Origin: Roseiarcus sp035606915
Lineage (GTDB): Bacteria > Pseudomonadota > Alphaproteobacteria > Rhizobiales > Beijerinckiaceae
Length of the DNA: 64,000 nucleotides
NCBI GenBank assembly: GCA_035606915.1
Contig: DATNDU010000057.1
Coordinates: 1-64,000, forward strand
Reading direction: 5' to 3'
The position numbers and the translations under genes were made by a program. The first letter of the stretch is position 1; every line of letters begins with the position of its first letter. Below, one piece after another: positions 43,095-51,700 of the stretch. The notes beneath the pieces were generated by a model. That model was not told the origin of the DNA. It worked only from the letters and a program-made list of their open reading frames with translations, and ran no database searches.

Positions 43095-43370
43095 GCGCCT
43101 CGGTAGGAAATTGTCCTGATTTCGGACCTGGCGGCGTGTGCAATTGTCGCCTGATGCAGTAAATGTTTCAGGTTTCACGGCTGCGCGGCCGGGTCGGTCG
43201 TCGGCGAGAGGCGGGGTTTTGCGCCACAAGCGACTGGACAGACCGCCTCGCCATGCCTTTTATATGCGCCGGAGCAAGGGCCCGGTGACGATTCCAGGAA
43301 AATCGGACGGAATCGCCATCGCAATTGCCCTCGCGATCGGCGGGCGCTGCGTTCACGCGGGCCGAGCGGC
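43095..43370. promoter_or_regulatory. divergent control region of the H4MPT pathway genes
   Basis: This 276-bp gap separates fhcBADC (leftward) from orf17-mch-orf5-orf7 (rightward) and must hold both promoters. On the plus strand a TGGACA (43235-43240) and TTTATA (43259-43264) pair with 18-bp spacing is a plausible promoter for the rightward operon. A TTTCAGG/TTTCA direct repeat lies at 43167-43178. I see no strong palindrome. C1-dependent regulators that might act here are not encoded nearby. Confidence 0.55.
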
Positions 43371-44474
43371 GTGAGCGGGCAGGCCGTGTTGCTTTTGGTC
43401 GCCATTTCGGCGCGCGCGCTCGCTGTCGCGGCGCGGCGCGCCGGCTATGCCGTGGTCGCGATCGACGCCTTCGGCGACGGCGACGCCCGGTCAGCCGCTG
43501 ACGCGATGGAGGTAGTGGAGAACGCGATGGAGGGATTCGCCGAGGTCGAGCTTGCGCCGGTTGTTGCGCGCTTGGCCCAAGCCTATGGGCCGGCTGGCCT
43601 GATCTATGGATCGGGCTTCGACGATTGCCCGGCGCGGCTGGCTGAGATCGCGCGCGTTGTGCCGCTGTTGGGGGCCTCGCCGGAATCGCTGGCGCGCGCC
43701 AAAGACCCGCAAGTCTTCGCGCGAAGTTGCCAGGCCGCCGGCATCGCCCACCCCGAGATTCGGTTTTCGCCGCCCGACGCGCCGGCGCAATGGCTGCTCA
43801 AGCGGCGCGGCGGCTCGGGTGGGCTGCATGTCGCGGCGGCGACGGCGCGGGCGCGCAAGCTCGGCGATTACTGGCAACGCCGGGTCGAGGGCGGCGCGGT
43901 GTCGTTGTTGTTCGTGCGCGACGGCCAGGCGCTGACGCCGATCGCCTGGAGCGAGCAGTGGAGCGCGCCCTGCGCCGCGACGCCGTTTCGCTATGGCGGC
44001 GCCGCTGGGCCGATCGCGGTCGACGCGCCGAGGGGATTGCTGGCGGCGTTGGCGCGGCTGACGCGCAGGCTCGGCATTCGCGGGCTCGCCAGCGCCGATT
44101 TTCTCAATGACGGCGAACAATTGTGGCTGCTGGAGATCAACCCGCGTCCCGGCGCGACGCTCGACGTTTTTGACGACGACAACGACCCGCTGCTGACGCG
44201 GCATATCGACGCCATCGTCGGGCGTCGGCCGGCGCCGTCGAAGCCGCGCGCGCCGCGGGCGGCCGAGATCGTCTACGCCGAAGCCGACGCCGCAGCGCCG
44301 CAGGGCGACTGGCCACATTGGGGCGCCGACCGTCCCGCGCCGGGAACCCGCATTCCCGCCGGGGCGCCGTTGTGCACGGTATTGGCGGCCGGCGCGAGCG
44401 CGGCGGAGGCGAAAGCGCAAGTCAGAGAGCGATCCAGGCGCATCCAATCCTGGCTTCAGGAGGGAGGCCGATGA
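43371..44474 (+). CDS. ATP-grasp protein of the H4MPT gene cluster (orf17-type)
   Basis: The 367-residue protein has an ATP-grasp fold: a Rossmann-like N-terminal domain with YGSGFDDCPARL, then QWLLKRRGGSGGLHV (phosphate-binding lysine and glycine loop), RVEGGAVSLLFVRDG and the metal-binding GLASADFLNDGEQLWLLEINPRPGATLDVFD. It sits immediately before mch, the position of orf17 in other methylotroph H4MPT clusters, where it is required for C1 growth and thought to ligate an amino acid in H4MPT or methylofuran synthesis. The specific substrate is unproven. GTG 43371 is the likely start; the stop overlaps mch. Confidence 0.86.
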   Translation: MSGQAVLLLVAISARALAVAARRAGYAVVAIDAFGDGDARSAADAMEVVENAMEGFAEVELAPVVARLAQAYGPAGLIYGSGFDDCPARLAEIARVVPLLGASPESLARAKDPQVFARSCQAAGIAHPEIRFSPPDAPAQWLLKRRGGSGGLHVAAATARARKLGDYWQRRVEGGAVSLLFVRDGQALTPIAWSEQWSAPCAATPFRYGGAAGPIAVDAPRGLLAALARLTRRLGIRGLASADFLNDGEQLWLLEINPRPGATLDVFDDDNDPLLTRHIDAIVGRRPAPSKPRAPRAAEIVYAEADAAAPQGDWPHWGADRPAPGTRIPAGAPLCTVLAAGASAAEAKAQVRERSRRIQSWLQEGGR

Positions 44475-45442
44475 GTGGCGTATCGTCTGTCAGCGTCAAC
44501 GAAGGCGCCTCGAAATGGGTCGACTGGCTGCGCGCGAATTCCGCGCGGCTGGAGATCGACATCCAGACCGGGCCGCTCGGGGAAACCCTGATCGACGCCG
44601 GCGTCGGCCGGCGGGGCGGCGTCGAGGCCGGCCTGGCGATCGCCAGGATTTGCCTGGGCGGTCTCGGCGAGGTGACGCTGGCCAGCGACGCGACGATTCG
44701 CCGCTGGCCTTGGACGCTCAGCGTGCGCTCCTCGCAGCCGGTCATCGCCTGCCTCGGCAGCCAATACGCCGGCTGGAGCCTCGCCCATGGGGAGGGGCGA
44801 ACGGCGTTTTTCGCCCTCGGCTCCGGGCCGGCGCGCGCGCTGGCGCAGAAGGAAGCGCTGTTTGCGGAACTGGGCTATCGCGACCAGGCGGCGCTGACGA
44901 CGCTGGTCATCGAAAGCGGCCGCGCGCCGCCGCCGGAGATCGTCGCCAAGGTCGCCGACGGTTGCGGACTGCCGCCCTCGGCGCTGACCGTCATCTATGC
45001 GCCGACGCAGAGCCTGGCCGGCGGCGTGCAGGTGGTCGCGCGGGTGCTGGAAGTAGCGTTGCACAAGGCGCATGCGTTGAAGTTCCCGCTGGAGCGCATC
45101 GTCGACGGACTCGGCGCGGCGCCGCTGTCGCCGCCGCATCCCGATTTCATGACCGCGATGGGCCGCACCAATGACGCCATCATCTACGGCGGCCGCGTCC
45201 AACTGTTCGTCACCGGGCCTGCCGACGACGCCAAGGCGCTCGCGGGAGCCCTGCCGAGCAGCGCCTCGCGCGATTACGGCGCGCCGTTTCGCGACATCTT
45301 CAAGCGTTTCAAGGGCGATTTCTACGCCATCGATCCGATGCTGTTCAGCCCCGCCGAGACGCTGGTGACGGCAATCGAATCAGGCGCGACGTTCCGCGCC
45401 GGCAAGGTCGACGAGGCGCTGCTCAACGCCTCGTTCGGCTGA
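44471..45442 (+). CDS. mch: methenyl-H4MPT cyclohydrolase
   Basis: Mch interconverts methenyl-H4MPT and 5-formyl-H4MPT in the oxidative formaldehyde pathway. The 323-residue protein contains IDAGVGRRGGVEAGLAIARIC, the PVIACLGSQYAGWSL motif, GSGPARALAQKE, GGVQVVARVLEVALHKAH and MGRTNDAIIYGGRVQLFV, all conserved in archaeal and bacterial Mch. An AGGGAGG ribosome site precedes ATG 44471, which overlaps the ATP-grasp stop. The mch stop in turn overlaps the next start. Product feeds the Fhc complex encoded divergently. Confidence 0.96.
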   Translation: MSGVSSVSVNEGASKWVDWLRANSARLEIDIQTGPLGETLIDAGVGRRGGVEAGLAIARICLGGLGEVTLASDATIRRWPWTLSVRSSQPVIACLGSQYAGWSLAHGEGRTAFFALGSGPARALAQKEALFAELGYRDQAALTTLVIESGRAPPPEIVAKVADGCGLPPSALTVIYAPTQSLAGGVQVVARVLEVALHKAHALKFPLERIVDGLGAAPLSPPHPDFMTAMGRTNDAIIYGGRVQLFVTGPADDAKALAGALPSSASRDYGAPFRDIFKRFKGDFYAIDPMLFSPAETLVTAIESGATFRAGKVDEALLNASFG

Positions 45443-46326
45443 TGGGCGGGGCGAAGCGAATCCTGCTCGTCAGCGACACCCGCGATTGGCATGCGCGGCG
45501 GATGGAGGAGGCCTATGCGGCCAGGGGCGTCGAGACGACGCGGTTCGACCTCGCGGCCTGCGGCTTCGCCACCACGAGCCCGAGCGGCCTTGATCTTCCA
45601 GGCTTTTCCGCCCTACCCGACGCCGTCCACGTGCGCACGATGGCCGCCGGCACGTTCGAGGCGATCACCAAGCGGCTCGGCGTCCTGCATGCGCTCGACC
45701 GTTGGGGCGTGCGCGTCGTCAACGCGCCGCGCGCCGTCGAAGCCTGCGTCGATAAGTCGATGACGAGCTTTCTTGTCGCGCGCGCGGGCCTGCCGACGCC
45801 CGACACCTGGACGATGGAATCCTTCGAGGCGGCGCGCGCGCTGACGCGGCGCGAGATCGAACGTGGACCGCTGGTGCTAAAGCCGCTGTTCGGCGCGCAG
45901 GGCAAGGGTCTGCGCCTGATCCGCGCCGCGGACGATCTGCCGGCGCCGCAGGAGATGGCGGGGGTCTATTATTTGCAGCGCTTCGAGCCGGTCGAGGGCG
46001 AGGATTTCCGCGATTTCCGCCTCTTCGTCTCCGGCGGACGGGTGGTGGCGACAATGATGCGGCGCGCGCCGACCTGGATCACCAATGTCAAGCAGGGCGG
46101 CATGCCGGTCGCCGTGCCGCGCGACGCCGCGCTAGAGGAGCTGGCGATCGCGGCGGCGCGCGCCGTCGGGGCCGAGATCGCCGGTGTCGACGTAATCGTC
46201 GGCCGCAACGGCGCGCGTGTGCTGGAGGTCAACAGCATGCCGGCATGGAGCGGATTGCAGAAGGTGACATCCGTCGACATCGCCGGCGCCATCGCCGACG
46301 ACGTGCTGCGGCGGCTGCCGGCTTGA
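45442..46326 (+). CDS. RimK-type ATP-grasp ligase of the H4MPT cluster (orf5-type)
   Basis: The 294-residue protein is a RimK-like ATP-grasp ligase: VNAPRAVEACVDKSMTSFLVARAGLPTP, the ATP loop GPLVLKPLFGAQGKGLRLI, EDFRDFRLFVSGGRVVATMMRR and the metal site VIVGRNGARVLEVNSMPAW. Homologues (orf5 in methylotrophs, MptN in archaea) are linked to glutamylation of tetrahydromethanopterin-type cofactors. Start ATG 45442 overlaps the mch stop (TGATG), and its stop overlaps the orf7 start. The amino acid and acceptor it joins are inference. Confidence 0.87.
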   Translation: MGGAKRILLVSDTRDWHARRMEEAYAARGVETTRFDLAACGFATTSPSGLDLPGFSALPDAVHVRTMAAGTFEAITKRLGVLHALDRWGVRVVNAPRAVEACVDKSMTSFLVARAGLPTPDTWTMESFEAARALTRREIERGPLVLKPLFGAQGKGLRLIRAADDLPAPQEMAGVYYLQRFEPVEGEDFRDFRLFVSGGRVVATMMRRAPTWITNVKQGGMPVAVPRDAALEELAIAAARAVGAEIAGVDVIVGRNGARVLEVNSMPAWSGLQKVTSVDIAGAIADDVLRRLPA

Positions 46327-47201
46327 GCGCCATCGCGCCGGCCTATATCGCCGCCTGCCTGGCCGAACTCGAAGCGCTGAAGCCCGGCAACGTGCATCGG
46401 CACGCCCAGGGCCACGGCATGACGGTGGCGGATTTCGAGCGCAGCGCCCGCGTCAGCGCGCCGGCGATCGCCCGTCGCGGGGCTCGCGTCGGCGCGCGGG
46501 TGCGCGAGGCGATCGTCGCCACCCGAGCGGCCGTCGGGCAGAACACCAATCTCGGCATCGCGCTGCTGTGCGCGCCGCTTGCCGCCGCCGCCGAGCGCGG
46601 CGGAGTTTTGCGCGCCGATCTCGCCGCCGTGCTCGCTGAACTCGATATCGGCGACGCCCGCGACGTGTTCGCCGCTATCGTTCTGGCCAATCCCGGCGGC
46701 CTCGGGTCGGCGCCGGCGCATGACGTGCGCGCGCCTGCCGACGTCGGCCTGCGCGAGGCAATGGCGGCGGCCGCGCAGCGCGATCTCGTGGCGCGACAAT
46801 TCGCCAACGGATTCGCCGACGTGCTCGGTCTCGGCGGCGAGACTTACGCCGCTGTTTGTGCGGCCGGCGGCTCGTCGGCGGCGGCGGCGCAAGCGGTCTA
46901 TCTGGCTTTCCTCAGCGCCCATCCCGATTCGCATATTGCGCGCAAGTTCAGCGTCGAGACGGCCGAGGCGGTGCGCGCCGACGCCGCCAAGCGCGTCGCG
47001 GCGCTCGAACGCGCGCCCGCTGCGGCGCGGGCCGAGGCGCTCGCCGCATGGGACGCGGACCTGAAGCGGCGCGGGCTCAACCCCGGGGCCTGCGCCGACC
47101 TCACCGTGGCGACGCTTTTTGCCGCATTCCTCGCCTCCAAGTGCGAGGAATGGCCCGCATGTGCGACGAACGGCTTGCCCCGCCCGCGCAACAATGATTG
47201 A
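46323..47201 (+). CDS. CitG-like protein of the H4MPT cluster (orf7-type)
   Basis: The 292-residue protein belongs to the triphosphoribosyl-dephospho-CoA synthase (CitG/MdcB) family: LAELEALKPGNVHRH near the start, TRAAVGQNTNLGIALLCAPLAAA, and LANPGGLGSAPAHDVR. In methylotrophs this gene (orf7) is essential for the H4MPT pathway; by analogy with CitG it may join a ribosyl-phosphate unit during cofactor synthesis, but the reaction is not established. It starts at TTG 46323, overlapping the previous stop, and ends 143 bp before fae. Confidence 0.85.
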   Translation: MSAIAPAYIAACLAELEALKPGNVHRHAQGHGMTVADFERSARVSAPAIARRGARVGARVREAIVATRAAVGQNTNLGIALLCAPLAAAAERGGVLRADLAAVLAELDIGDARDVFAAIVLANPGGLGSAPAHDVRAPADVGLREAMAAAAQRDLVARQFANGFADVLGLGGETYAAVCAAGGSSAAAAQAVYLAFLSAHPDSHIARKFSVETAEAVRADAAKRVAALERAPAAARAEALAAWDADLKRRGLNPGACADLTVATLFAAFLASKCEEWPACATNGLPRPRNND

Positions 47202-47344
47202 CTAGCTTGCGCGGCCGCGGTGGCCGTGCCTATCCGGCCAACCGATTCCACTTAGCGCGTGGGATGCTGACAACAAGGATAGCCGGTCGGCGGCCCTCGG
47301 GCGCCGCGATCCGGAAGGCCCGTATGTTTGCTGGGAGGAATTAC
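47202..47344 (+). promoter_or_regulatory. leader region and strong ribosome site of fae
   Basis: This 143-bp gap separates orf7 from fae. It ends with GGGAGGAA 5 nt before the fae ATG, one of the best ribosome sites in the window, fitting the very high expression of Fae in methylotrophs. A GC hairpin-prone stretch (GGCGGCCCTCGGGCGCCG, 47289-47306) lies in the leader. I cannot fix the promoter. Confidence 0.5.
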
Positions 47345-47854
47345 ATGCCTAAGATTACAAAGATGTGCGTCGGCGAGTCCTTGGTCGGCGACGGTAACGA
47401 AGTCGCCCATATCGACCTTCTCATCGGGCCGCGCGGCAGCGCCGTCGAGACCGCTTTCGCCAATGCGTTGTGCAACAACAAGGACGGCTTCACCTCGCTG
47501 CTGGCGGTCATCGCGCCGAATCTGTTGACCAAACCCGCCACCGTCATGTTCAACAAGGTGACGATCAAGGGCGCCAAGCAGGCGGTGCAGATGTTCGGCC
47601 CGGCGCAGCACGGCGTCGCCAAGGCGGTCGCCGATTCCGTCGCCGACGGCACGATTCCCGCCTGGGAAGCCGATGACCTGTTCATCTGCGTCGGCGTGTT
47701 CATCCATTGGGAAGCCAACGACGACAAGAAGATCCAGGATTTCAATTACAAGGCGACCAAGGAAGCGATCGAGCGCGCCGTCGCCGGCCACCCGACGCCC
47801 CAGGAGGTGGTCTCCAAGCGCGATTCCGCCAAGCATCCCTTCGCCCCGAACTGA
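47345..47854 (+). CDS. fae: formaldehyde-activating enzyme
   Basis: Fae condenses formaldehyde with tetrahydromethanopterin to methylene-H4MPT, the entry to formaldehyde oxidation and detoxification in methylotrophs. The 169-residue protein matches family length and has GESLVGDGNEVAHIDLLIGPRG with the conserved His22, NKVTIKGAKQAVQMFGPAQHGVAKAVADSV and WEADDLFICVGVFIHWEA. It is cytoplasmic and forms a homopentamer in known cases. It follows orf7 and ends in a hairpin terminator shared with the convergent pyrD. Confidence 0.98.
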   Translation: MPKITKMCVGESLVGDGNEVAHIDLLIGPRGSAVETAFANALCNNKDGFTSLLAVIAPNLLTKPATVMFNKVTIKGAKQAVQMFGPAQHGVAKAVADSVADGTIPAWEADDLFICVGVFIHWEANDDKKIQDFNYKATKEAIERAVAGHPTPQEVVSKRDSAKHPFAPN

Positions 47855-47861
47855 GGCGATC

Positions 47862-47892
47862 GCCGGGAGCGCTTGGCTCCCGGCTCTCTTCT
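47862..47892 (+). terminator. hairpin terminator after fae
   Basis: GCCGGGAGC (47862-47870) and GCTCCCGGC (47876-47884) form a perfect 9-bp stem with a 5-nt loop, followed by a pyrimidine tract TCTCTTCT. It starts 8 bp after the fae stop. Confidence 0.75.
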
Positions 47893-48949
47893 ATAAACCG
47901 CGCGCCGCTATCTCCTCGGCGCGGGTGCCCACGCATCCCTTCAGCGAAGGCAGTCCGCGCCGCGAGAGTTCGGCGCCGAGGCCGCGCAGGATCTCGCCCA
48001 CAAGGCCGGGCCCGCGATAAATCAATCCGGTGTAGATCTGGATCAGCGTTGCGCCCGCCTCGATCTTGGCGAGCGCGGTTTCAATGTTTTCCACGCCCCC
48101 GACGCCGATGATCGGCAGCGCGCCGCCGCAGCGCAAGTAGCAGCGTGCGACGAGGCGCGTCGATAGCTCGAAGATCGGCCGGCCAGAGAGACCGCCAGTC
48201 TCCGTGGCCGCCGGCGACGCCAGCGTCGCTGGCCGGCCGACGGAAGTATTGGCGACAATGAGCCCATCGACGCGCCGCGCCAGCGCAACGGCGAGCACGT
48301 CTTCGAGTTGTTCGGCGGCGAGATCGGGCGAAATCTTCACCAGCGTCGGCCGTCGCGGCGACGCGCGGTCGCGCGCGGCGAGTACGGCGGCGACGAGCGC
48401 GTCGAAATCGCCGCGCGCATGCAAGTTGCGCAAACCCGGCGTGTTGGGTGAGGAAATGTTGATGGTGAAATAGTCCGCGTAAGGCGCAAACGTCTCGATC
48501 CCCGCGACGTAATCGGCAATGCGGTCGGCAGCGTCCTTGTTGGGGCCGATGTTGACGCCAATCAAGCCGCGCCGCCGGGCGCGACTCAGTCGCGTCGTCG
48601 CGGCGGCGTAGCCATCGTTATTGAAACCCATGCGGTTGACGATGGCCCCGTCGGCCTTCAGCCGGAATAGGCGCGGCTTGGGATTGCCGGCCTGCGGCTT
48701 CGGCGTCAGCGTGCCGATCTCGACGAAACCGAAACCGAGCCGACCGAGGCCGTCGACCGCCTCGGCGCTTTTGTCGAAACCCGCCGCCAGCCCCAACGGA
48801 TTAGGAAACGCGAGCCCGAAAGCCTCGACCCGCAGGCGCGGGTCGGCGTCGGGTCGAGCGGAGAATGGATAGGCGGCAACGGCGCGAATCGCTGCGCGAT
48901 GCGCGGTCTCCGGCGCAAGCCGGCCAAGCAGCGAGGCGGCGAGCCGCAC
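47891..48949 (-). CDS. pyrD: dihydroorotate dehydrogenase (quinone)
   Basis: This class 2, membrane-associated flavoprotein oxidises dihydroorotate to orotate with quinone as acceptor in pyrimidine synthesis. The 352-residue protein has the amphipathic N-terminus LLGRLAPETAHRAAIRA, FPNPLGLAAGFDK, VEIGTLTPKPQ, the catalytic Ser region INISSPNTPGLR (Ser rather than Cys, diagnostic of class 2), LIVANTSVGRP and GVGGVENIETALAKI. The start is GTG 48949, 3 bp after the DUF952 stop, and dnaA lies just beyond, so dnaA-DUF952-pyrD may be cotranscribed. Confidence 0.95.
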   Translation of the reverse strand: MRLAASLLGRLAPETAHRAAIRAVAAYPFSARPDADPRLRVEAFGLAFPNPLGLAAGFDKSAEAVDGLGRLGFGFVEIGTLTPKPQAGNPKPRLFRLKADGAIVNRMGFNNDGYAAATTRLSRARRRGLIGVNIGPNKDAADRIADYVAGIETFAPYADYFTINISSPNTPGLRNLHARGDFDALVAAVLAARDRASPRRPTLVKISPDLAAEQLEDVLAVALARRVDGLIVANTSVGRPATLASPAATETGGLSGRPIFELSTRLVARCYLRCGGALPIIGVGGVENIETALAKIEAGATLIQIYTGLIYRGPGLVGEILRGLGAELSRRGLPSLKGCVGTRAEEIAARGL

Positions 48950-48952
48950 GGG

Positions 48953-49300
48953 TTAGGAGTCGTCCGCGATCAGCGCGCGCAGCGACTGCGCATCGCGCGA
49001 CGAGAATCGCTTCGACCAGACGACGAGGTCGAGCGGCAGCGGCGCGTAGAGATGCGGAAACAACGCGCCGCCGCGCGAGGGCTCCCACTTGAGCGCCTCG
49101 CCGAGCCGCTCGGCGTCGAGCGCCACCAGTACGAGATCGTCGCGATCGGCGAAATAGAGCGACACCGTCTTCTCCGCCTGCTCGCCGCTCGACAGATGAA
49201 TGTAGCCGTCGCGATGATCGATCTCGGCGCCGCGGAATATTCCGTCGCGCTCGGCCTCAGACCATTGCGCTTGCGAGACCACCTTGTAGACGAGCCCCAC
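48953..49300 (-). CDS. DUF952 family protein
   Basis: The 115-residue cytoplasmic protein has the DUF952 pattern VYKVVSQAQWSEAERDGIFRG, DGYIHLSSGEQAEKTVSLYF, DLVLVALDAERLGEALKWEPSRGGALFPHLYAPLPL. The HLSS and FPHLYAPL motifs resemble glutathione-transferase-like or ADP-ribosyl-type pockets, but no function is known. The start is GTG 49300 and the gene is wedged between dnaA (4 bp) and pyrD (3 bp) on the same strand, an arrangement that suggests a single transcript. Confidence 0.88.
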   Translation of the reverse strand: MGLVYKVVSQAQWSEAERDGIFRGAEIDHRDGYIHLSSGEQAEKTVSLYFADRDDLVLVALDAERLGEALKWEPSRGGALFPHLYAPLPLDLVVWSKRFSSRDAQSLRALIADDS

Positions 49301-49304
49301 CGCC

Positions 49305-50741
49305 TCACTCCTGCAGCAACCGCTTGAGGAGATCGATCTCCTCGCGCAGCGCGGCGTCGTTGTTGCAGAGATTGTCGATCTTGCGCACGGCGTGAAGGAC
49401 AGTCGTATGATCGCGGCCGCCGAAGCGGCGTCCGATTTCAGGCAGCGAACGCAAAGTCAGCGATTTGGCGAGATACATGGCGATCTGACGCGGCATCACC
49501 ACCGCCGCGGTGCGCCGTGAGGAAAGCAGATCGGCGCGCGAGACGTTGTAATGGGTGGCGACGCGTTTCTGGATGTCTTCGATTTTGACCCGCTTCGGCT
49601 CGCGGGAACGAATCAGATCGCGCACCGCCGCCTCCGCCGCCGCCACCGTCATCGGTTGGCCCGCCAACTGGGCGTGAGCGACCAGCCGGTTGATCGCGCC
49701 TTCGAGATCGCGGCCGTTTGACGCAACGGCGGTGGCGACGAAAAGCAGCACCTCGTGCGGAACTACAAGCGAAGGATGCGCGAGTTTGGCGGCGGCGAGC
49801 CGCGCTTCGAGAATCTTGAGCCGCAGCCCTTCATCAAGCCCCCGCATCTCCACACAAATGCCGCCGGCCAGCCGTGAGCGCACACGCTCGTCGACGGCGT
49901 CGAGTTCGGAGGGCGGACGGTCGGCGGCGATCACCACCTTGCGTCCGGCGTCGATCAGGGCGTTGAGCGCATGGCCGAACTCGTTTTGAATGACGCGGCC
50001 TTGCAGGAACTGAGCGTCGTCGAAAATGAGCAGGTCGATTGAGCGCAGATGCTCCTTGAAGGCGATCGCCGCTTGGCTACGCAGCGCGTTGACGAAGCCG
50101 TACATGAAGGTCTCGGCCGTGAGATAGGCGACCGACTGACGGCGCGCGATCCCGGCATGGGCGATCGCCTGCAAGAGGTGGGTCTTGCCGAGGCCGACGG
50201 CGGAGTGAAAGAACAAAGGCGGCGTCGGCGCGCCCGGCTCGTCCGACAATTTGCGCGCCAGCGACAGCGCCAGTTCGTTGGCGCGTCCGGCGATGAAAGT
50301 GGCGAAGGTCAGCCGACGGTCGAGCGGCGAGCCCAGTTGCGCCCTCGCCTCGCCCGCTGACAAGCGCTTGGCGGCAAGTAGCGTCGGCCGCGCGGCGTCG
50401 TTGGGCGCGGCCGTGGATTGCGTGTCGGCGAGGCGGACGGGGCTCGGCTGGTTCGAGCGCACATGAATTTCGACGGCGATGACGCCGTCGAGTTCGGCGG
50501 CGAGCGCGGAAAACAGCTTCTCTTGATAATGCGCTTCGATCCAGCTTTTCAAGAAGCGCGTGGAGACCGAGAATCGCGCCCGCCCGGAGATGAACTCCTC
50601 AAGCCGCAGGCCGCCGAACCAGCTGTTGAAGACATCTTCGCCTAGCCCGACGCGCAGCCGTTCGGCGCCGCGCCGCCACACCTCCTCGACTGAGATCGAG
50701 GCTGTTTTCGGGATGGCGCGCATTGGGCCTTTCGCGCTCAT
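49305..50741 (-). CDS. dnaA: chromosomal replication initiator DnaA
   Basis: DnaA binds DnaA boxes and opens the origin. The 478-residue protein has domain I (VEEVWRRGAERLRVGLGEDVFNSWFGGL), a short linker, an AAA+ domain with Walker A VGLGKTH (Lys186) and Walker B LLIFDDAQF, sensor II region, and domain IV with the DnaA signature GGRDHTTVLHAVRKI near the C-terminus. The usual GGVGLGKTH is SAVGLGKTH here. The ATG at 50741 is used; a second ATG follows six codons later. The rpsT gene often found next to dnaA in this group is not present. Upstream lies the largest non-coding stretch of the window. Confidence 0.95.
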   Translation of the reverse strand: MSAKGPMRAIPKTASISVEEVWRRGAERLRVGLGEDVFNSWFGGLRLEEFISGRARFSVSTRFLKSWIEAHYQEKLFSALAAELDGVIAVEIHVRSNQPSPVRLADTQSTAAPNDAARPTLLAAKRLSAGEARAQLGSPLDRRLTFATFIAGRANELALSLARKLSDEPGAPTPPLFFHSAVGLGKTHLLQAIAHAGIARRQSVAYLTAETFMYGFVNALRSQAAIAFKEHLRSIDLLIFDDAQFLQGRVIQNEFGHALNALIDAGRKVVIAADRPPSELDAVDERVRSRLAGGICVEMRGLDEGLRLKILEARLAAAKLAHPSLVVPHEVLLFVATAVASNGRDLEGAINRLVAHAQLAGQPMTVAAAEAAVRDLIRSREPKRVKIEDIQKRVATHYNVSRADLLSSRRTAAVVMPRQIAMYLAKSLTLRSLPEIGRRFGGRDHTTVLHAVRKIDNLCNNDAALREEIDLLKRLLQE

Positions 50742-51700
50742 GAGCCTGTGCCTTCGAGCGTGAGGGGGATAATAGGGGTCATGGAGAAATCTCGGCGAAT
50801 TTCGCGGACGGACGGAAGGTCGCGACGCGGTTTGCTCCGCGCTCGGGACGGCTCAAAAGCTACAAGCGCCGGCTTGCTTCACCGCATGGCTTCACACGAA
50901 CGGCCTCTCCAGCGTCTCGCTTCCGATCAGAATACGGCGCGGAAGAAATATTGACGCAGTATTTCCCGAGTTGTCGCATCATATGTCCATGACCATCCGT
51001 GCCGGAGGCAATTCCGGGTTCATCGTTGAGAAGAATTTACTGACTATACTTACGACCGGCGAATTAAAACGACTTAGGCTTCCATTTTAGCCGCGTCGCA
51101 TCTTGATGAGGCCGGATCAGAAAGACATATCCTACCCAATAGGGTATGCGCCATATACGCAATCTGTTAGGGTAACATTAATGCCGACAATGTCTCGCGG
51201 AGTTGCGTTACTCATATCATCATGAGAATACTTGATTTCCGCTATCATGATCGGCCCCGCCTGCCGAGTTTCCCTGGCCTCTATATGGCACGCACGAAGC
51301 GGGGCGGCAATCGAAATGCCTGCTTGACAGAAGCCGCCGAGTGCGTCCGCGGCGCGCTTGTTTGCCGCTTTTGCCGAGGGGTTCCGCCAAGGCTTTGAAA
51401 ACGAGATAAGCTCCGTCGCGCCTCGCCGCGCGCGGCGGCGAAAACTTTCTCGCCGCTACGTGGCAGAATCGACCCATCGGAGCCACAATTAACCCCTCTT
51501 TGCCGCAGCGTCGGGCCGCTTTGACTCTAAATAGTTGACACAGTTAAATCTTTATTGAGCCCCCGCTGTCTCGTCATCGGCGCCAAAGTGTCGCCGCCAT
51601 GTCACACTCCCGTTCCGTCGGTTGCCGCACGCCGCCCTTTGCCTGCCGCGGCTCCGGCGGCTATGAGAGATTTGCAAATTTATCTCCCGCCGGACCCATC
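50742..51700. other. long intergenic region upstream of dnaA
   Basis: About 960 bp hold no convincing gene. The stretch 50940-51260 is clearly richer in A+T than the surroundings. It contains TTAG-N7-TTAA (51168-51182), close to the CtrA-binding consensus TTAA-N7-TTAA, a TACCC-AATA-GGGTA palindrome (51133-51146), and AT-rich palindromic patches such as ATATCATCATGAGAAT. I found no copy of the DnaA box TTATCCACA. It may be a regulatory region of dnaA and the opposite hydrolase gene; an origin is possible but unsupported. Confidence 0.5.

Noticed and set aside
51220..51486. An 88-codon minus-strand frame in the long gap by dnaA.
   Set aside because: Composition is unlike the neighbouring genes and no motif is recognisable; the region is A+T-rich and non-coding in character.
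50742..51700. Calling this stretch the replication origin.
   Set aside because: No DnaA boxes are visible and dnaA is often far from the origin in alphaproteobacteria.
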